This document shows, piece by piece, positions 1 through 8,974 of a DNA stretch of 64,000 nt (the first letter of the stretch is position 1; each line of letters opens with the position of its first letter). The stretch is from Peribacillus simplex (lineage in GTDB: Bacteria > Bacillota > Bacilli > Bacillales > DSM-1321): contig NZ_CP126106.1 of the NCBI RefSeq assembly GCF_030123325.1, positions 5,719,870 to 5,783,869 of the forward strand. Reading direction: 5' to 3'. The position numbers and the translations under genes are program-made. Below the pieces are notes generated by a model. That model had not been told where the DNA came from. It made no database searches and was given only the letters and a program-made list of their open reading frames with translations.

Positions 1-1045
1 TTTTCATGTCAAACGTACTACAATTAGTTGAGGCGATAATGACCCCATTATCCTCCGTAATGGAAATGGTATCCTTCAATAGATTCGTATAGTCTTTCCC
101 GGCACTGAAAGTGAACTTCTTCGATTTGGCAAAGCTGGGCGGGTCGAGGATGACCATTTCAAATTTCAGGGACTTCTTCACTGCATATTTAAAATAATTA
201 AAAACATCCATCACCACGATATTGTGAGCTTCAGGATCTATTCCATTCACACTGAACTGCTCGACCGTCTTTGGTAAACTGCGATTCGCCAGGTCAACAC
301 TAGTTGTTTTAACAGCACCCCCTAAAGCGGCAAATACGGAGAATGCCCCAGTATATGAGAACATATTCAACACAGTTTTCCCTTTTGCGTATTCATCCCG
401 GATTTTCCTTCTGACATCGCGTTGATCAAGGAAGACACCGACCATTGCCCCATCATTCAGATAAACAGCGAAATGGACTCCATTCTCCTTTACAAGAAGC
501 GGAAATGCAGGCTGTTCACCCATGACAAAATCGTCTTCATCCACGTACTGCCCCTTTGTATCAAAGCGTTTCTTCTGATAAATCGATTTAACCTCGACCG
601 TTTCCTGCAACGCCTTAATGATGTAGTCTTTAAAGGAATATATTCCTTTGCTATACCAGCTAATGACATAGTGACCATCATAATGATCAATGATTAAACC
701 GCCAATTCCATCACCTTCCCCATTAAACAAGCGGAAAGCTGTAGTCTCCCCATCTTCAAAAAATGACTTTCGGAATTCGCATGCTGCCTGGATTTTCCCG
801 GTAAAGAAGGCTTGATCAATTTTTTCATCTTCTCTATGGGTCAATACCCAGCCATAGCCCTTATTCTGTTTACCGTAATATCCTTTTGCCAGAAAGCGGT
901 TGGCTTCATCCACCAAACGCACCAAGGACCCCTCTTCCTTAAGGTCATTAAGGTTGGCTATCGACTCTTTAACAATCAAGGGAAAACCCTTGCCGATTTT
1001 ACTCACGAACTTAGCTTTCACTTTTATATCTATTTCTTTTCCCAT
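1..1045 (-). CDS. class I SAM-dependent rRNA (cytosine-5) methyltransferase, RlmI/YwbD-like, 3' end cut off
   Basis: The reading frame runs off the left edge, so the C-terminus is missing and about 348 residues are visible. The N-terminus (KAKFVSKIGKGFPLIVKES, then a segment with NRFLAKGYYG) looks like the PUA domain of the RlmI family. The middle and C-terminal part is a Rossmann-type methyltransferase with VLNMFSYTGAFSVFAALGGA (SAM-binding motif I), SVDLANRSL and the substrate motif ILDPPSFAKSK. Family members methylate cytosine C5 of 23S rRNA; the exact target here is an inference. The start at 1045 is the second of two in-frame ATGs (the other is at 1054). An AGGAGG lies about 20 bases upstream of the first, an unusually long spacing, so the start is uncertain. 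Confidence 0.85.
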   Translation of the reverse strand, partial: MGKEIDIKVKAKFVSKIGKGFPLIVKESIANLNDLKEEGSLVRLVDEANRFLAKGYYGKQNKGYGWVLTHREDEKIDQAFFTGKIQAACEFRKSFFEDGETTAFRLFNGEGDGIGGLIIDHYDGHYVISWYSKGIYSFKDYIIKALQETVEVKSIYQKKRFDTKGQYVDEDDFVMGEQPAFPLLVKENGVHFAVYLNDGAMVGVFLDQRDVRRKIRDEYAKGKTVLNMFSYTGAFSVFAALGGAVKTTSVDLANRSLPKTVEQFSVNGIDPEAHNIVVMDVFNYFKYAVKKSLKFEMVILDPPSFAKSKKFTFSAGKDYTNLLKDTISITEDNGVIIASTNCSTFDMK

Positions 1046-1105
1046 ATATATCATCCTATCTATGCAAATGCTTTCCTCCTCATTTTACCCTAATCCCTTT
1101 ATAAA

Positions 1106-1143
1106 TAAAAACCAGCCCGGTTCCTTAACCAGGCTGGTTTCCA
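1106..1143 (-). terminator. rho-independent terminator of the PTS EIIC-like gene
   Basis: On the minus strand an AACCAGCC-type stem pairs with GGCTGGTT around a short loop and is followed by a T-rich stretch. It lies directly downstream of the stop of the EIIC-like gene. Confidence 0.8.
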
Positions 1144-1155
1144 AGAAAACTTTGA

Positions 1156-2178
1156 TTATGAAACTTCCAAATGAAGATCGCCTGGCTTAACTTTACCCAT
1201 CATCTTCAATACCTGATGCAATGCAAGTGTGATCAAAGCTGGCAATACCATACCCACTGCCACATAAACCAAGAACGTGTACAACCCCTGACCGGTTATG
1301 ATGGCAATCGGGGCAATCATTGAACTTAACCCCATGCCTCCAAGCTCATACGGCACTTGAAAATCGAATGCCAGGGTAGCGATAGGCGCACAGATGATTG
1401 CCGCCACAAAAGGCGGAACGACATATATTGGTTTCTTGATTAAGTTAGGAAATTGAACTTTTGGCGTAACGACCATCTGTGCAAGGAACCCGCCCATATC
1501 ATTATCTTTATAAGACATGACAGTGAACCCGACAAACTGAACGGTACATCCGATTAGAGCTGCAGCACTGGAAACGGGATCTAATTGCAGAGCGATCGCC
1601 AGTGCAGCGGAAGACGCCGGTGTCATCAATAAAATGCTCCATACCAAGGCTATGACCATTGAACCGATTAAGGGAGAACCCTCGACCGCAGCGGTGGTTT
1701 GACTGCTTATCCATGTCAGGAGCGGAGTGGTGACAAGGGCCAGGCCATATCCCGAAACTCCACCGACAAGAACCGCTCCCATTGGAATGGCCATGATGTC
1801 CAACTTCGTTTTGCCGATTAGGCGCTTACCTATATATGTTGCAATTACTGCTGCCAAGACAGCACTTAGCGGCTGACCCGTAACAATCGTGAAGGCACCC
1901 TCAGCAGTTCTATGAATGGCAGCACCCCCAACAGCACTTGAAGCCATGGCGCTAAAGATAATTAATGAATTTCCACCTAGCTGATATGCGATGCCTGCTC
2001 CTAAAGCTGGTGCCATCAAGACCTTTGCGGCCCCGCCTATTGCCAGGAAGACTTCCCAACCTAAATATCCCCCTATGGATTCAAACAATAACCCGATCCC
2101 TAATGTAACCAAAACAGCGTTGGCTATCCCTGTCGATGCCTTGTACATTCGATCGCTGATGTATTCTTTCCTGCTCAC
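1156..2178 (-). CDS. PTS EIIC-like integral membrane protein (PTS_EIIC_2 type)
   Basis: A 340-residue polytopic membrane protein with about eight to ten hydrophobic, glycine- and alanine-rich segments. It resembles the PTS_EIIC_2 family of sugar phosphotransferase membrane subunits. No EIIA or EIIB domain is fused or encoded next to it, so whether it transports sugar with partners encoded elsewhere or has another role cannot be decided. A longer frame begins at a TTG (2199), but the GTG at 2178 is preferred because GGAGTGGAG sits just in front of it. It is monocistronic, with its own terminator, between a methyltransferase gene and a LysR regulator. The substrate is unknown. Confidence 0.75.
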   Translation of the reverse strand: MSRKEYISDRMYKASTGIANAVLVTLGIGLLFESIGGYLGWEVFLAIGGAAKVLMAPALGAGIAYQLGGNSLIIFSAMASSAVGGAAIHRTAEGAFTIVTGQPLSAVLAAVIATYIGKRLIGKTKLDIMAIPMGAVLVGGVSGYGLALVTTPLLTWISSQTTAAVEGSPLIGSMVIALVWSILLMTPASSAALAIALQLDPVSSAAALIGCTVQFVGFTVMSYKDNDMGGFLAQMVVTPKVQFPNLIKKPIYVVPPFVAAIICAPIATLAFDFQVPYELGGMGLSSMIAPIAIITGQGLYTFLVYVAVGMVLPALITLALHQVLKMMGKVKPGDLHLEVS

Positions 2179-2480
2179 TATATCTCCACTCCTTATCAAT
2201 TATCAGAATATTCAATTTCGTAAAATCGAAAAAAAAATAAACATCTTCATTTAAAAAAGCCTATTTAGTATATCGCACCGCTGCCTATAATGTCTGCTCG
2301 TATAATAACATGAATTTTCTGATAATGTAAGGTGAATTTTTATTCTAATAAAATAAAAGCGTTTTCAAAAATAAAGGTTTAACACATTCTTATACAAAAA
2401 AAACTAAAATTGTATTATTTCAAAATAGATTATCCCTTTTATGGATATGCTGCATGAGGATACTTCGATACATTTGCGAC
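2179..2480. other. AT-rich intergenic stretch, no gene seen
   Basis: No frame here has a convincing ribosome binding site or recognisable product. It should hold the promoter of the EIIC-like gene (a TATACT-like hexamer is visible on the minus strand near 2256-2261), but no clear -35 partner was found. Confidence 0.5.
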
Positions 2481-2509
2481 AAAAAAAAGAACCCGATTCA
2501 AGGATTCTC
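2481..2509 (-). terminator. terminator of the gltC-like gene
   Basis: On the minus strand GAATCC pairs with GGGTTC (one G-U pair) around a 7-base loop and is followed by eight T residues, about 50 bases after the stop of the LysR gene. Confidence 0.75.
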
Positions 2510-2555
2510 TCACTAGCTGGATTTATGACTTTTCTAATAGAGGCGCAACTTATTC

Positions 2556-3458
2556 CTATTGAAAACCTTCCAATGTTGCAAAAGTGTCCTTCAAAAATTG
2601 GTAAAACAATTTCTCCGTTGGCATCAGTTCCCTATCAGTTGGAACGATGACCCCTACAGCCCTGGTAACAGACGGTTCCTCCAGCGGCAATTTAACCGTA
2701 AAACGCGGCAAGCTATCAATCAAGGAAATCTCAGGTATCAAGGTTATACCTAACCCTGCCCCCACCAGGCCTTTTATAGCATCAGTATCTTTCCCTTCAA
2801 ATGCCACTTCCGGTTCAAAGCCATGCAGTTTGCAAGCTTTCATAACGAGATCCCTTAAAACATAGCCCTTTGGAGATAGGACGAACGGATTTCCTTTAAG
2901 CTCATTCAAGGATAGTGATTTCTTCAAGGCCAAAGGATGACTTTCTGGTAAAAGGGCAACTAAATTCTCAATAAATAGCGTTTCACCTTTGATTTTCTTT
3001 TCATTCGTCGGCAGAGGACCGATCAAGGCCATGTTAATATTACCTTTTATTACCGAATCTATCAGGTACCGATATGAACCTTGTTTCAAAGTGAACTTTG
3101 CCTGCGGATAACTTTCCCTGAAGTCGGAAATGACCCTTGGCAATACATAAGAAGCCAAACTGCTGGGAAAGCCAATCCGGATTGTCCCTTTTTCTGGATT
3201 CAGGCTTTCAGCCATCTCACGCTTGGCACGATCGATTATATCCATAGCTTGTTCCATATTCGCTAAAAATGTATGTCCTATAGGCGTCAATCTAATCTTT
3301 CGGCCTTCCCGGATAAATAGGGGCACACCTAATTCTTCTTCTAAATTGTAGATTTGACGACTGACAGCCGACTGGGCAACATGCAAGTTCACTGCTGCTT
3401 CCGTCATATGTTCTCGCTTTGCCACTTCAATGAAATATTCGATTTGCCTTAATTCCAC
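2556..3458 (-). CDS. gltC: LysR-family regulator, GltC type
   Basis: A 300-residue LysR-type regulator, the same length as B. subtilis GltC and closely similar to it as I recall that sequence. The N-terminal winged helix-turn-helix (about residues 1-60) contains ELRQIEYFIEVAKREHMTEA and LHVAQSAVSRQIYNLEEELG. The rest is the effector-binding domain, including GTIRIGFPSSLASYVLP. The GTG at 3458 is chosen because GAGGGAG lies six bases upstream; the longer TTG frame has no such site. B. subtilis GltC activates glutamate synthase genes. Here the gene is divergent from glutamate dehydrogenase, so control of gdhA is inferred from position. A minus-strand TATAAT is visible at 3531-3536. Confidence 0.88.
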   Translation of the reverse strand: MELRQIEYFIEVAKREHMTEAAVNLHVAQSAVSRQIYNLEEELGVPLFIREGRKIRLTPIGHTFLANMEQAMDIIDRAKREMAESLNPEKGTIRIGFPSSLASYVLPRVISDFRESYPQAKFTLKQGSYRYLIDSVIKGNINMALIGPLPTNEKKIKGETLFIENLVALLPESHPLALKKSLSLNELKGNPFVLSPKGYVLRDLVMKACKLHGFEPEVAFEGKDTDAIKGLVGAGLGITLIPEISLIDSLPRFTVKLPLEEPSVTRAVGVIVPTDRELMPTEKLFYQFLKDTFATLEGFQ

Positions 3459-3545
3459 TCTAAGCTCCCTCTTCCATATCAAAACAGCATGTTACTTATC
3501 TAATATTCAGATTGTTTGTTTTATTTTTAAATTATATCATGAAAG

Positions 3546-3564
3546 TATCATATAAAGACTGATA
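3546..3564. promoter_or_regulatory. candidate LysR operator between gltC-like gene and gdhA
   Basis: TATCA and TGATA form an inverted repeat with a 9-base spacer in the 156-base divergent region, the usual location and geometry for a LysR-type regulator binding site. Assignment is by position only. Confidence 0.4.
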
Positions 3565-3614
3565 TCTTATTCAATTGTATTTTAAGACTATATTACCTTA
3601 AGGGAGAGAGAACA

Positions 3615-4997
3615 ATGACCACTTCACAAGAAGTCGAGCATGAGGAATTACAAGTTGCCAGAGAATTCGTAAGTCAAGTATACGCACAAGTAAAGGAGCG
3701 TAATCCCCACGAAAGTGAGTTCCATCAAGCCGTAAAGGAGATATTCCTTTCATTGGTCCCCGTTTTTGCAAAACATCCTGAATATATGAAAAGCGGGATA
3801 TTGGAGAGGCTGGTTGAACCCGAAAGAATGATCACCTTCCGTGTTTCATGGGTTGATGACCTGGGGAATGTTCAAGTCAACCGTGGTTTTCGTGTACAAT
3901 TCAACAGTGCAATCGGGCCATTCAAAGGCGGTCTTCGATTCCATCCCACTGTCAATTCCAGCATCATTAAGTTTCTTGGTTTCGAGCAAATCTTTAAAAA
4001 CTCTCTTACTGGCCAGCCGATCGGTGGGGGAAAAGGCGGATCGGACTTCGATCCAAAAGGAAAATCGGACGCAGAAATCATGCGTTTTTGCCAAAGTTTC
4101 ATGGCAGAACTAGCTCGCTATATCGGCCCTGATACAGATGTACCGGCCGGTGATATCGGAGTCGGTGCAAGGGAGATCGGTTACCTGTTCGGTCAGTATA
4201 AAAAGATGCAAGGCAGCTACCATGCCGGTGTTTTAACAGGTAAAGGCATAAGTTACGGCGGAAGCTTGGCCCGTACAGAAGCAACTGGATATGGAACCGT
4301 TTACTTTGTCGAAGAAATGCTAAAAGACAATGGATTACAATTCCATGGCAGCACTGTCGTCATTTCCGGATCTGGCAATGTATCCATTTATGCCATTGAA
4401 AAAGCTACACAGCTTGGCGCAAAAGTTGTTGCATGCAGCGACTCCACTGGCTACATATACGATGAAAATGGCCTGAACCTTGATACAATTCGACGTCTAA
4501 AAGAAGTGGAACGAAAACGTTTGAGCGAGTATGTCGATGCGCACCCGGAAGCTGTATACCATGAAGGAAGCTATGGCATTTGGTCTGTACCATGTGACAT
4601 CGCACTGCCTTGTGCCACACAAAATGAAATCGATGAAGAAGCAGCAAAATTACTGGTCAAAAACAATGTGAAGGCAGTCGGTGAGGGTGCTAATATGCCT
4701 TCAACCCTCGAGGCCATTGATGTATTCCTTAATAACGGCATCCTTTTTGGACCAGCAAAAGCGGCCAATGCAGGCGGCGTAGCCGTGTCTGCACTTGAAA
4801 TGGCCCAAAACAGTGCCAGAATGCCTTGGACTTTTGAAGATGTCGATGCCAAGCTGCATGAGATCATGAAAAACATTTATAAAAACAGTGTAGAGGCTGC
4901 CGAGGCATATGGTGCGCCTGGCAATTTAGTTGTCGGGGCCAATATTGCCGGATTCCTTAAAGTGGCGGATGCGATGCTGACTCAAGGCATACTCTAG
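3615..4997 (+). CDS. gdhA: NADP-type glutamate dehydrogenase
   Basis: A 460-residue hexameric-type glutamate dehydrogenase, which interconverts 2-oxoglutarate plus ammonium and glutamate in the cytoplasm. Visible family motifs are GPFKGGLRFHPTVN with the following FLGFEQIFKNSLTG, PIGGGKGGSDFDPKGKSD (catalytic lysine region), DTDVPAGDIGVGAREIGYLFG, and the nucleotide-binding VISGSGNVSIYA. The C-terminus has VGEGANMPSTLEAI and GPAKAANAGGVAVSALEM, typical of the 450-residue bacterial NADP enzymes. A GGGAGAGAGAA ribosome binding site precedes the ATG. The gene is transcribed head-on to replication and divergently from the GltC-like regulator. Confidence 0.95.
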   Translation: MTTSQEVEHEELQVAREFVSQVYAQVKERNPHESEFHQAVKEIFLSLVPVFAKHPEYMKSGILERLVEPERMITFRVSWVDDLGNVQVNRGFRVQFNSAIGPFKGGLRFHPTVNSSIIKFLGFEQIFKNSLTGQPIGGGKGGSDFDPKGKSDAEIMRFCQSFMAELARYIGPDTDVPAGDIGVGAREIGYLFGQYKKMQGSYHAGVLTGKGISYGGSLARTEATGYGTVYFVEEMLKDNGLQFHGSTVVISGSGNVSIYAIEKATQLGAKVVACSDSTGYIYDENGLNLDTIRRLKEVERKRLSEYVDAHPEAVYHEGSYGIWSVPCDIALPCATQNEIDEEAAKLLVKNNVKAVGEGANMPSTLEAIDVFLNNGILFGPAKAANAGGVAVSALEMAQNSARMPWTFEDVDAKLHEIMKNIYKNSVEAAEAYGAPGNLVVGANIAGFLKVADAMLTQGIL

Positions 4998-5011
4998 CAA
5001 TCTGTTGAATT

Positions 5012-5046
5012 AGGAGGCGGTTCCATCAAGGGCCGCCTTACTTTTG
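5012..5046 (+). terminator. probable gdhA terminator
   Basis: AGGCGG pairs with CCGCCT around a loop, followed by TACTTTTG, shortly after the gdhA stop. The T tract is weak. Confidence 0.6.
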
Positions 5047-5152
5047 TAAAAGAGCGTTTTCACTTTCTTATACCACTCATTCATATCAATTCAAGCTGAA
5101 TATACACAATCAGATAACATCAATTGGATTAAAAACATATCTTTCCTACGAA

Positions 5153-5188
5153 AAAAAGAGTGCCGGAAAAGTTCCGGCACTCTTTTGG
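5153..5188. terminator. rbs operon terminator (bidirectional)
   Basis: A 13-base stem, AGAGTGCCGGAA paired with TTCCGGCACTCT, has A-runs and T-runs on the two sides. It is placed just after the rbsB stop and could also stop gdhA read-through. Confidence 0.9.
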
Positions 5189-5199
5189 TTGAAAGACAA

Positions 5200-6120
5200 T
5201 CATTCTTTTGTGACCAATTTCAATGGAACGGAAATTGTATCATCCACTTTGTCACCTTTTAAGATTTTTTCAGCCGCATTAACCGCTTCTTCACCGATAA
5301 GTGCCGGTTGTTGAGCGATTGTGGCTTTTAGTTCACCGTTTTCAACTGCTTTCAATGCATCATCATTTCCGTCAAAACCAACCACGATGATGTCTTTTCC
5401 TGCTGCCTTGATTGCTTCAATGGCTCCCAGTGCCATTTCATCATTATGGGCGAATACCGCTTGGATGTCTTTATTGCCTTGCAGGATATTTTCCATGACG
5501 TTAAGCCCTTTTGTCCGGTCGAATTCCGCCGTTTGGCTTGTCAGGACATCTAACTGTTTGTCCGCAATATTGTGGAAACCTTTCCCGCGTTCACGAGTTG
5601 CGGATGCTCCGGAGACCCCTTCAAGTTCCACTACTTTCGCTTTTTCGCCAAGCTCTTTAACTAGATATTCTGCAGCCATTTCCCCGCCAGCCACATTGTC
5701 GGAAGCGATGAATGTTTCAATGTCACCTTCGTCTGAAGAGCGGTCAATCGTGATAACTGGAATGCCCTCTTCATTTGCTGATTGAACGGCTGAAGATATT
5801 GCAGCAGAGTCAGTTGGATTCACAAGAAGGACATCAACCTTTTGAAGGATTAAATCTTCAATTCCGCTAATTTGTTTTGCCGTATCATCTTGGGCGTCAA
5901 CAACTGTGACTTTCATGCCTTTTTCTTTTGCTTCTTTTTCAATGCCATCTTTTAAGGAAACGAAGAATGGGTTGTTTAAAGTAGAGATGCTGACTCCGAC
6001 TTTCACGTCTTTCATGGAGTCTTTCTTTTCTTTTTTATCATCATTTAGACCAGAATCCATTGAACAGGCAGCCAAGACCATTAAAGAAAGAACCATGATG
6101 ATCGATACTATTTTTTTCAT
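5200..6120 (-). CDS. rbsB: ribose ABC transporter, substrate-binding lipoprotein
   Basis: A 306-residue type I periplasmic-binding-fold protein that captures ribose outside the membrane and hands it to RbsC/RbsA. The N-terminus is a lipoprotein signal (MKKIVSIIMVLSLMVLAAC) with the lipobox LAAC giving an acylated cysteine at residue 19. The mature part shows the family pattern KVGVSISTLNNPFFVSLKDG, IPVITIDRSSDEGD and FAHNDEMALGAIEA. It is the last gene of the rbsRKDACB operon, 15 bases after rbsC, with the ribosome site AGAGGTG upstream and a strong terminator downstream. Confidence 0.95.
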   Translation of the reverse strand: MKKIVSIIMVLSLMVLAACSMDSGLNDDKKEKKDSMKDVKVGVSISTLNNPFFVSLKDGIEKEAKEKGMKVTVVDAQDDTAKQISGIEDLILQKVDVLLVNPTDSAAISSAVQSANEEGIPVITIDRSSDEGDIETFIASDNVAGGEMAAEYLVKELGEKAKVVELEGVSGASATRERGKGFHNIADKQLDVLTSQTAEFDRTKGLNVMENILQGNKDIQAVFAHNDEMALGAIEAIKAAGKDIIVVGFDGNDDALKAVENGELKATIAQQPALIGEEAVNAAEKILKGDKVDDTISVPLKLVTKE

Positions 6121-6135
6121 TGATTACACCTCTTC

Positions 6136-7080
6136 TTATGATTTTTTACGGTCAAGTAAGACCGCGATTAATATAACTGCACCTTTCACCACTTGCTGGT
6201 AGAAAGAGGATACACCAAGTAAATTCATGCCGTTATTCAAGGTACCGATGATCAGGACACCCACCAGCGTGCCGAACAACCGCCCTTTACCGCCTGAAAG
6301 GCTCGTTCCGCCTAGCACCACGGCTGCGATGGCATCCATTTCATAGGATTGGCCTGCCGTCGGCTGTGCCGAATTCAGACGGGATGTTAAAATGGCACCA
6401 GCGATTGCCGCCATTGTACCGGCGAGACCATATATGGCCACCTTGACCCGGTCGACTTTAATCCCCGAAATGCGGGAAGCCCTTTCATTTCCTCCTATGG
6501 CATATGTTTTGCGGCCAAAGGATGTTTTATGAAGCAGGAACCATAGGATCAAGAATGCGATGACCATCACCACGGCCGGTACTGGCAGTCCCAGGAAGTA
6601 ACCTCTCCCAAGCATCTGGAACATTTCAGAATCGCCGATTCCAGTAATCGGCTTTCCATCCGTATACACAAGCGTTAATCCCCGGAAAATCGTCATGGTT
6701 GCAAGTGTCACGATGAAAGGGGCCATTTTCCCCTTTGAAACGAGAATCCCATTGATTACACCCATTATTGCACCTAGTAGAATCCCTACTAATATAGCTA
6801 AAATCGGATCTAATCCTGAGACCATCATACCAGCCATAAGTGCGCTGGATAGAGCTAAAATGGAACCGACGGACAAGTCGATGCCGCCTGTCAATATGAT
6901 AAAGGTCATTCCAAATGCAATAAGTGCATTGATGGAGGTTTGACGCAATAAATTCAAAATATTATTCGGTTCCATGAATGATGGATTTAAAACGGTTATT
7001 ACGATAAATAAAAGTACCAGGGCGAGTAACGGACCAAATTTTTGCCAAATCCCGCTTTTCCCTGTAGCCTCAAGTTTCAT
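6136..7080 (-). CDS. rbsC: ribose ABC transporter permease
   Basis: A 314-residue polytopic membrane protein of the BPD_transp_2 family with about eight to ten hydrophobic segments. Diagnostic stretches are FGMTFIILTGGIDLSVGSILALSSA and the cytoplasmic coupling region GGNERASRISGIKVDRVK, followed by AIAAVVLGGTSLSGGKG. It forms the membrane channel of the ribose importer with RbsA as ATPase and RbsB as receptor. The start has a strong site (AGGAGGGAAC), and the upstream rbsA stop lies two bases before it, consistent with coupled translation. Confidence 0.95.
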   Translation of the reverse strand: MKLEATGKSGIWQKFGPLLALVLLFIVITVLNPSFMEPNNILNLLRQTSINALIAFGMTFIILTGGIDLSVGSILALSSALMAGMMVSGLDPILAILVGILLGAIMGVINGILVSKGKMAPFIVTLATMTIFRGLTLVYTDGKPITGIGDSEMFQMLGRGYFLGLPVPAVVMVIAFLILWFLLHKTSFGRKTYAIGGNERASRISGIKVDRVKVAIYGLAGTMAAIAGAILTSRLNSAQPTAGQSYEMDAIAAVVLGGTSLSGGKGRLFGTLVGVLIIGTLNNGMNLLGVSSFYQQVVKGAVILIAVLLDRKKS

Positions 7081-7081
7081 C

Positions 7082-8572
7082 CTAGTTCCCTCCTGTCGCC
7101 AATGCCATAATTTTTTCTTGCGTCGCTTCCTGCTTTAACAATTCCCCAGCAATCTCACCTTCATGAACCACAAGGATTCTGTCGCTCATTCCAATGATTT
7201 CGGGAAGTTCTGACGAAACCATGATGATGGCGATGCCCCGCTCCGTCAATTCATTCATCAATTCGTAAATTTCACGTTTTGCACCAACATCTATGCCCCG
7301 GGTCGGTTCATCCATAATTAAAACTTTAGGGGAAGTCCCGATCCACTTGGCTATTACCACCTTCTGTTGATTTCCTCCGGATAGATTGCCGATGACCGTT
7401 TCGGCAGAAGATGTCTTCACGTGAAGTCGCTTAATCATCATTTCGGCAAAGTTCATTTCATCTTCCGTTTTTACGATTCCGCTAGGAGCAAAACTCTTGA
7501 GATTCGGCAAGCCGATATTTTCCCTTACAGAAAAGTCCAGGATCAATCCCTCTTCTTTACGATTTTCCGTAATGAAAGCCAGGCCGTGCTGAACTGCATC
7601 CGTTGGTTTCCGTATGGAAACCTTTTTGCCTTCAATGGTAATTTCACCGCTGTCTATTTGGTCGACACCAAAAAGGGCGCGCATTATTTCTGTTCTGCCT
7701 GCTCCCATTAATCCTGCCACACCGACAATCTCACCTTGCCGAACCGAGAAATGGATATCTTCAAAAAGCCCCTTTTTAGTTAAACCTTTTACATCAAGGA
7801 CTATGTCGCCAGCATTCGCTTCACGATGAGGAAAACGATCCTCCAGCTCCCGCCCGACCATTTTCTGAACGACTTCATCGAAATTTGTATCTGCAATTCT
7901 TTTCGTATCGACTGTTTTTCCGTCACGCATTACGGTGATCCTGTCACAAATGGCGAATATTTCTTCCATTCTGTGAGAAATATAAACAAGCGATACTCCC
8001 TTTTTGGTAAGTCCCTTCATCACTTCAAAGAGCTTCTCTATTTCTCTATCGGTTAAAGCGGCTGTGGGTTCGTCCATGATGATGACTTCGGCATCCGTCA
8101 TGAGCGCCTTGGCAATTTCAATCATTTGCTGTTCCCCGACAGAACAGAATCCGGCTTCCTTATCAAAAGGAAGGGAAATATTAAGTGTATTGAAAATCTC
8201 GTTTGCACGCGCTTTCATTTGTTTCGTCTTCAGGACACCGAAGGCATTCACCATTTCCCTGCCGATAAAAAGATTCTCCAGCACGGTCATTTCTGGCCAG
8301 ATATTCAATTCCTGACGGATAAACGCCATTCCCGCCTCTTCCGCTTCCTTTGAATCCTTGAATGAGGTTTCTTTACCGTTAATCTCAATCGTTCCTTGAT
8401 CTTGTTTATGCAGCCCGGTCAAAATGTTCATCAAGGTTGATTTCCCCGCTCCATTTTCCCCCATTAGTGCATGTACTTCCCCAGCCTCCAAAGAAAAATG
8501 AACACCTTCCAATACCTTGTTTTGACCAAATGCTTTATAAATATTGTGCATTTCGATTTGCATGCTCATCAT
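7082..8572 (-). CDS. rbsA: ribose ABC transporter ATPase, two ABC domains
   Basis: A 496-residue protein with two tandem ATPase domains. Domain 1 (about 1-240) has Walker A GENGAGKST, a non-canonical signature CSVGEQQMIEIA and Walker B VIIMDEPTAAL. Domain 2 (about 250-496) lacks a classical Walker A (GLMGAGRTE) but has LSGGNQQKV and VLIMDEPTRGID, the usual asymmetry of sugar ABC ATPases of the RbsA/MglA type. It powers ribose import through RbsC. The frame opens with ATG ATG AGC ATG and no strong ribosome site; by homology the ATG at 8563 is an equally good start. Confidence 0.95.
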   Translation of the reverse strand: MMSMQIEMHNIYKAFGQNKVLEGVHFSLEAGEVHALMGENGAGKSTLMNILTGLHKQDQGTIEINGKETSFKDSKEAEEAGMAFIRQELNIWPEMTVLENLFIGREMVNAFGVLKTKQMKARANEIFNTLNISLPFDKEAGFCSVGEQQMIEIAKALMTDAEVIIMDEPTAALTDREIEKLFEVMKGLTKKGVSLVYISHRMEEIFAICDRITVMRDGKTVDTKRIADTNFDEVVQKMVGRELEDRFPHREANAGDIVLDVKGLTKKGLFEDIHFSVRQGEIVGVAGLMGAGRTEIMRALFGVDQIDSGEITIEGKKVSIRKPTDAVQHGLAFITENRKEEGLILDFSVRENIGLPNLKSFAPSGIVKTEDEMNFAEMMIKRLHVKTSSAETVIGNLSGGNQQKVVIAKWIGTSPKVLIMDEPTRGIDVGAKREIYELMNELTERGIAIIMVSSELPEIIGMSDRILVVHEGEIAGELLKQEATQEKIMALATGGN

Positions 8573-8581
8573 CTCATTTCT

Positions 8582-8974
8582 TTAAAAGAATACTCCAGAC
8601 TGCAATATGCAATTTGAATATGGCGTCGTCTCCCCGGTCCGGATTATTGCTTTCGCGTTACTTGTCAGCCTTTTAAACTCCTCATGGGAAACATATTCAA
8701 TCGACGCTCCGAATTGATGCTCCATGTATTGATGCTGTTCCGGGTTTTTAACCTTCACTTCTGTGGCAGCGATAACTTTTTCAACAACCATATCTTCGTG
8801 AACCGCCCGGATGACATCTTGAAATGATGGTGTTCCAGGCGTCAATGCTAAATCTATCTTGCAAACTCCCGGTGGCACCGGCAGCCCGGCATCACCTACG
8901 ACAATATAATCGGTATGACCAAGGTCAACCAGGACCTTGGCTATTGAACTATTGATGATTCCTTGACGTTTCAT
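8582..8974 (-). CDS. rbsD: D-ribose pyranase
   Basis: A 130-residue protein of the RbsD/FucU family that interconverts pyranose and furanose forms of ribose so that ribokinase gets its substrate. It shows the conserved start MKRQGIINSSIAKVLVDLGHT-like segment with the catalytic histidine in LGHTD, DAGLPVPPGV, and the C-terminal RTGETTPYSN. Its start overlaps the rbsK stop (ATGA), indicating translational coupling. Length and order match the B. subtilis rbs operon. Confidence 0.95.
   Translation of the reverse strand: MKRQGIINSSIAKVLVDLGHTDYIVVGDAGLPVPPGVCKIDLALTPGTPSFQDVIRAVHEDMVVEKVIAATEVKVKNPEQHQYMEHQFGASIEYVSHEEFKRLTSNAKAIIRTGETTPYSNCILQSGVFF

Noticed and set aside
2441..2650. Plus-strand open frame of 69 codons after the LysR gene
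   Set aside because: It overlaps the terminator and 3' end of the regulator, lacks a ribosome site and resembles no family.
5321..5785. 154-codon plus-strand frame antisense to rbsB
   Set aside because: It is serine-rich low-complexity translation of the opposite strand of a clear gene, with no ribosome site.
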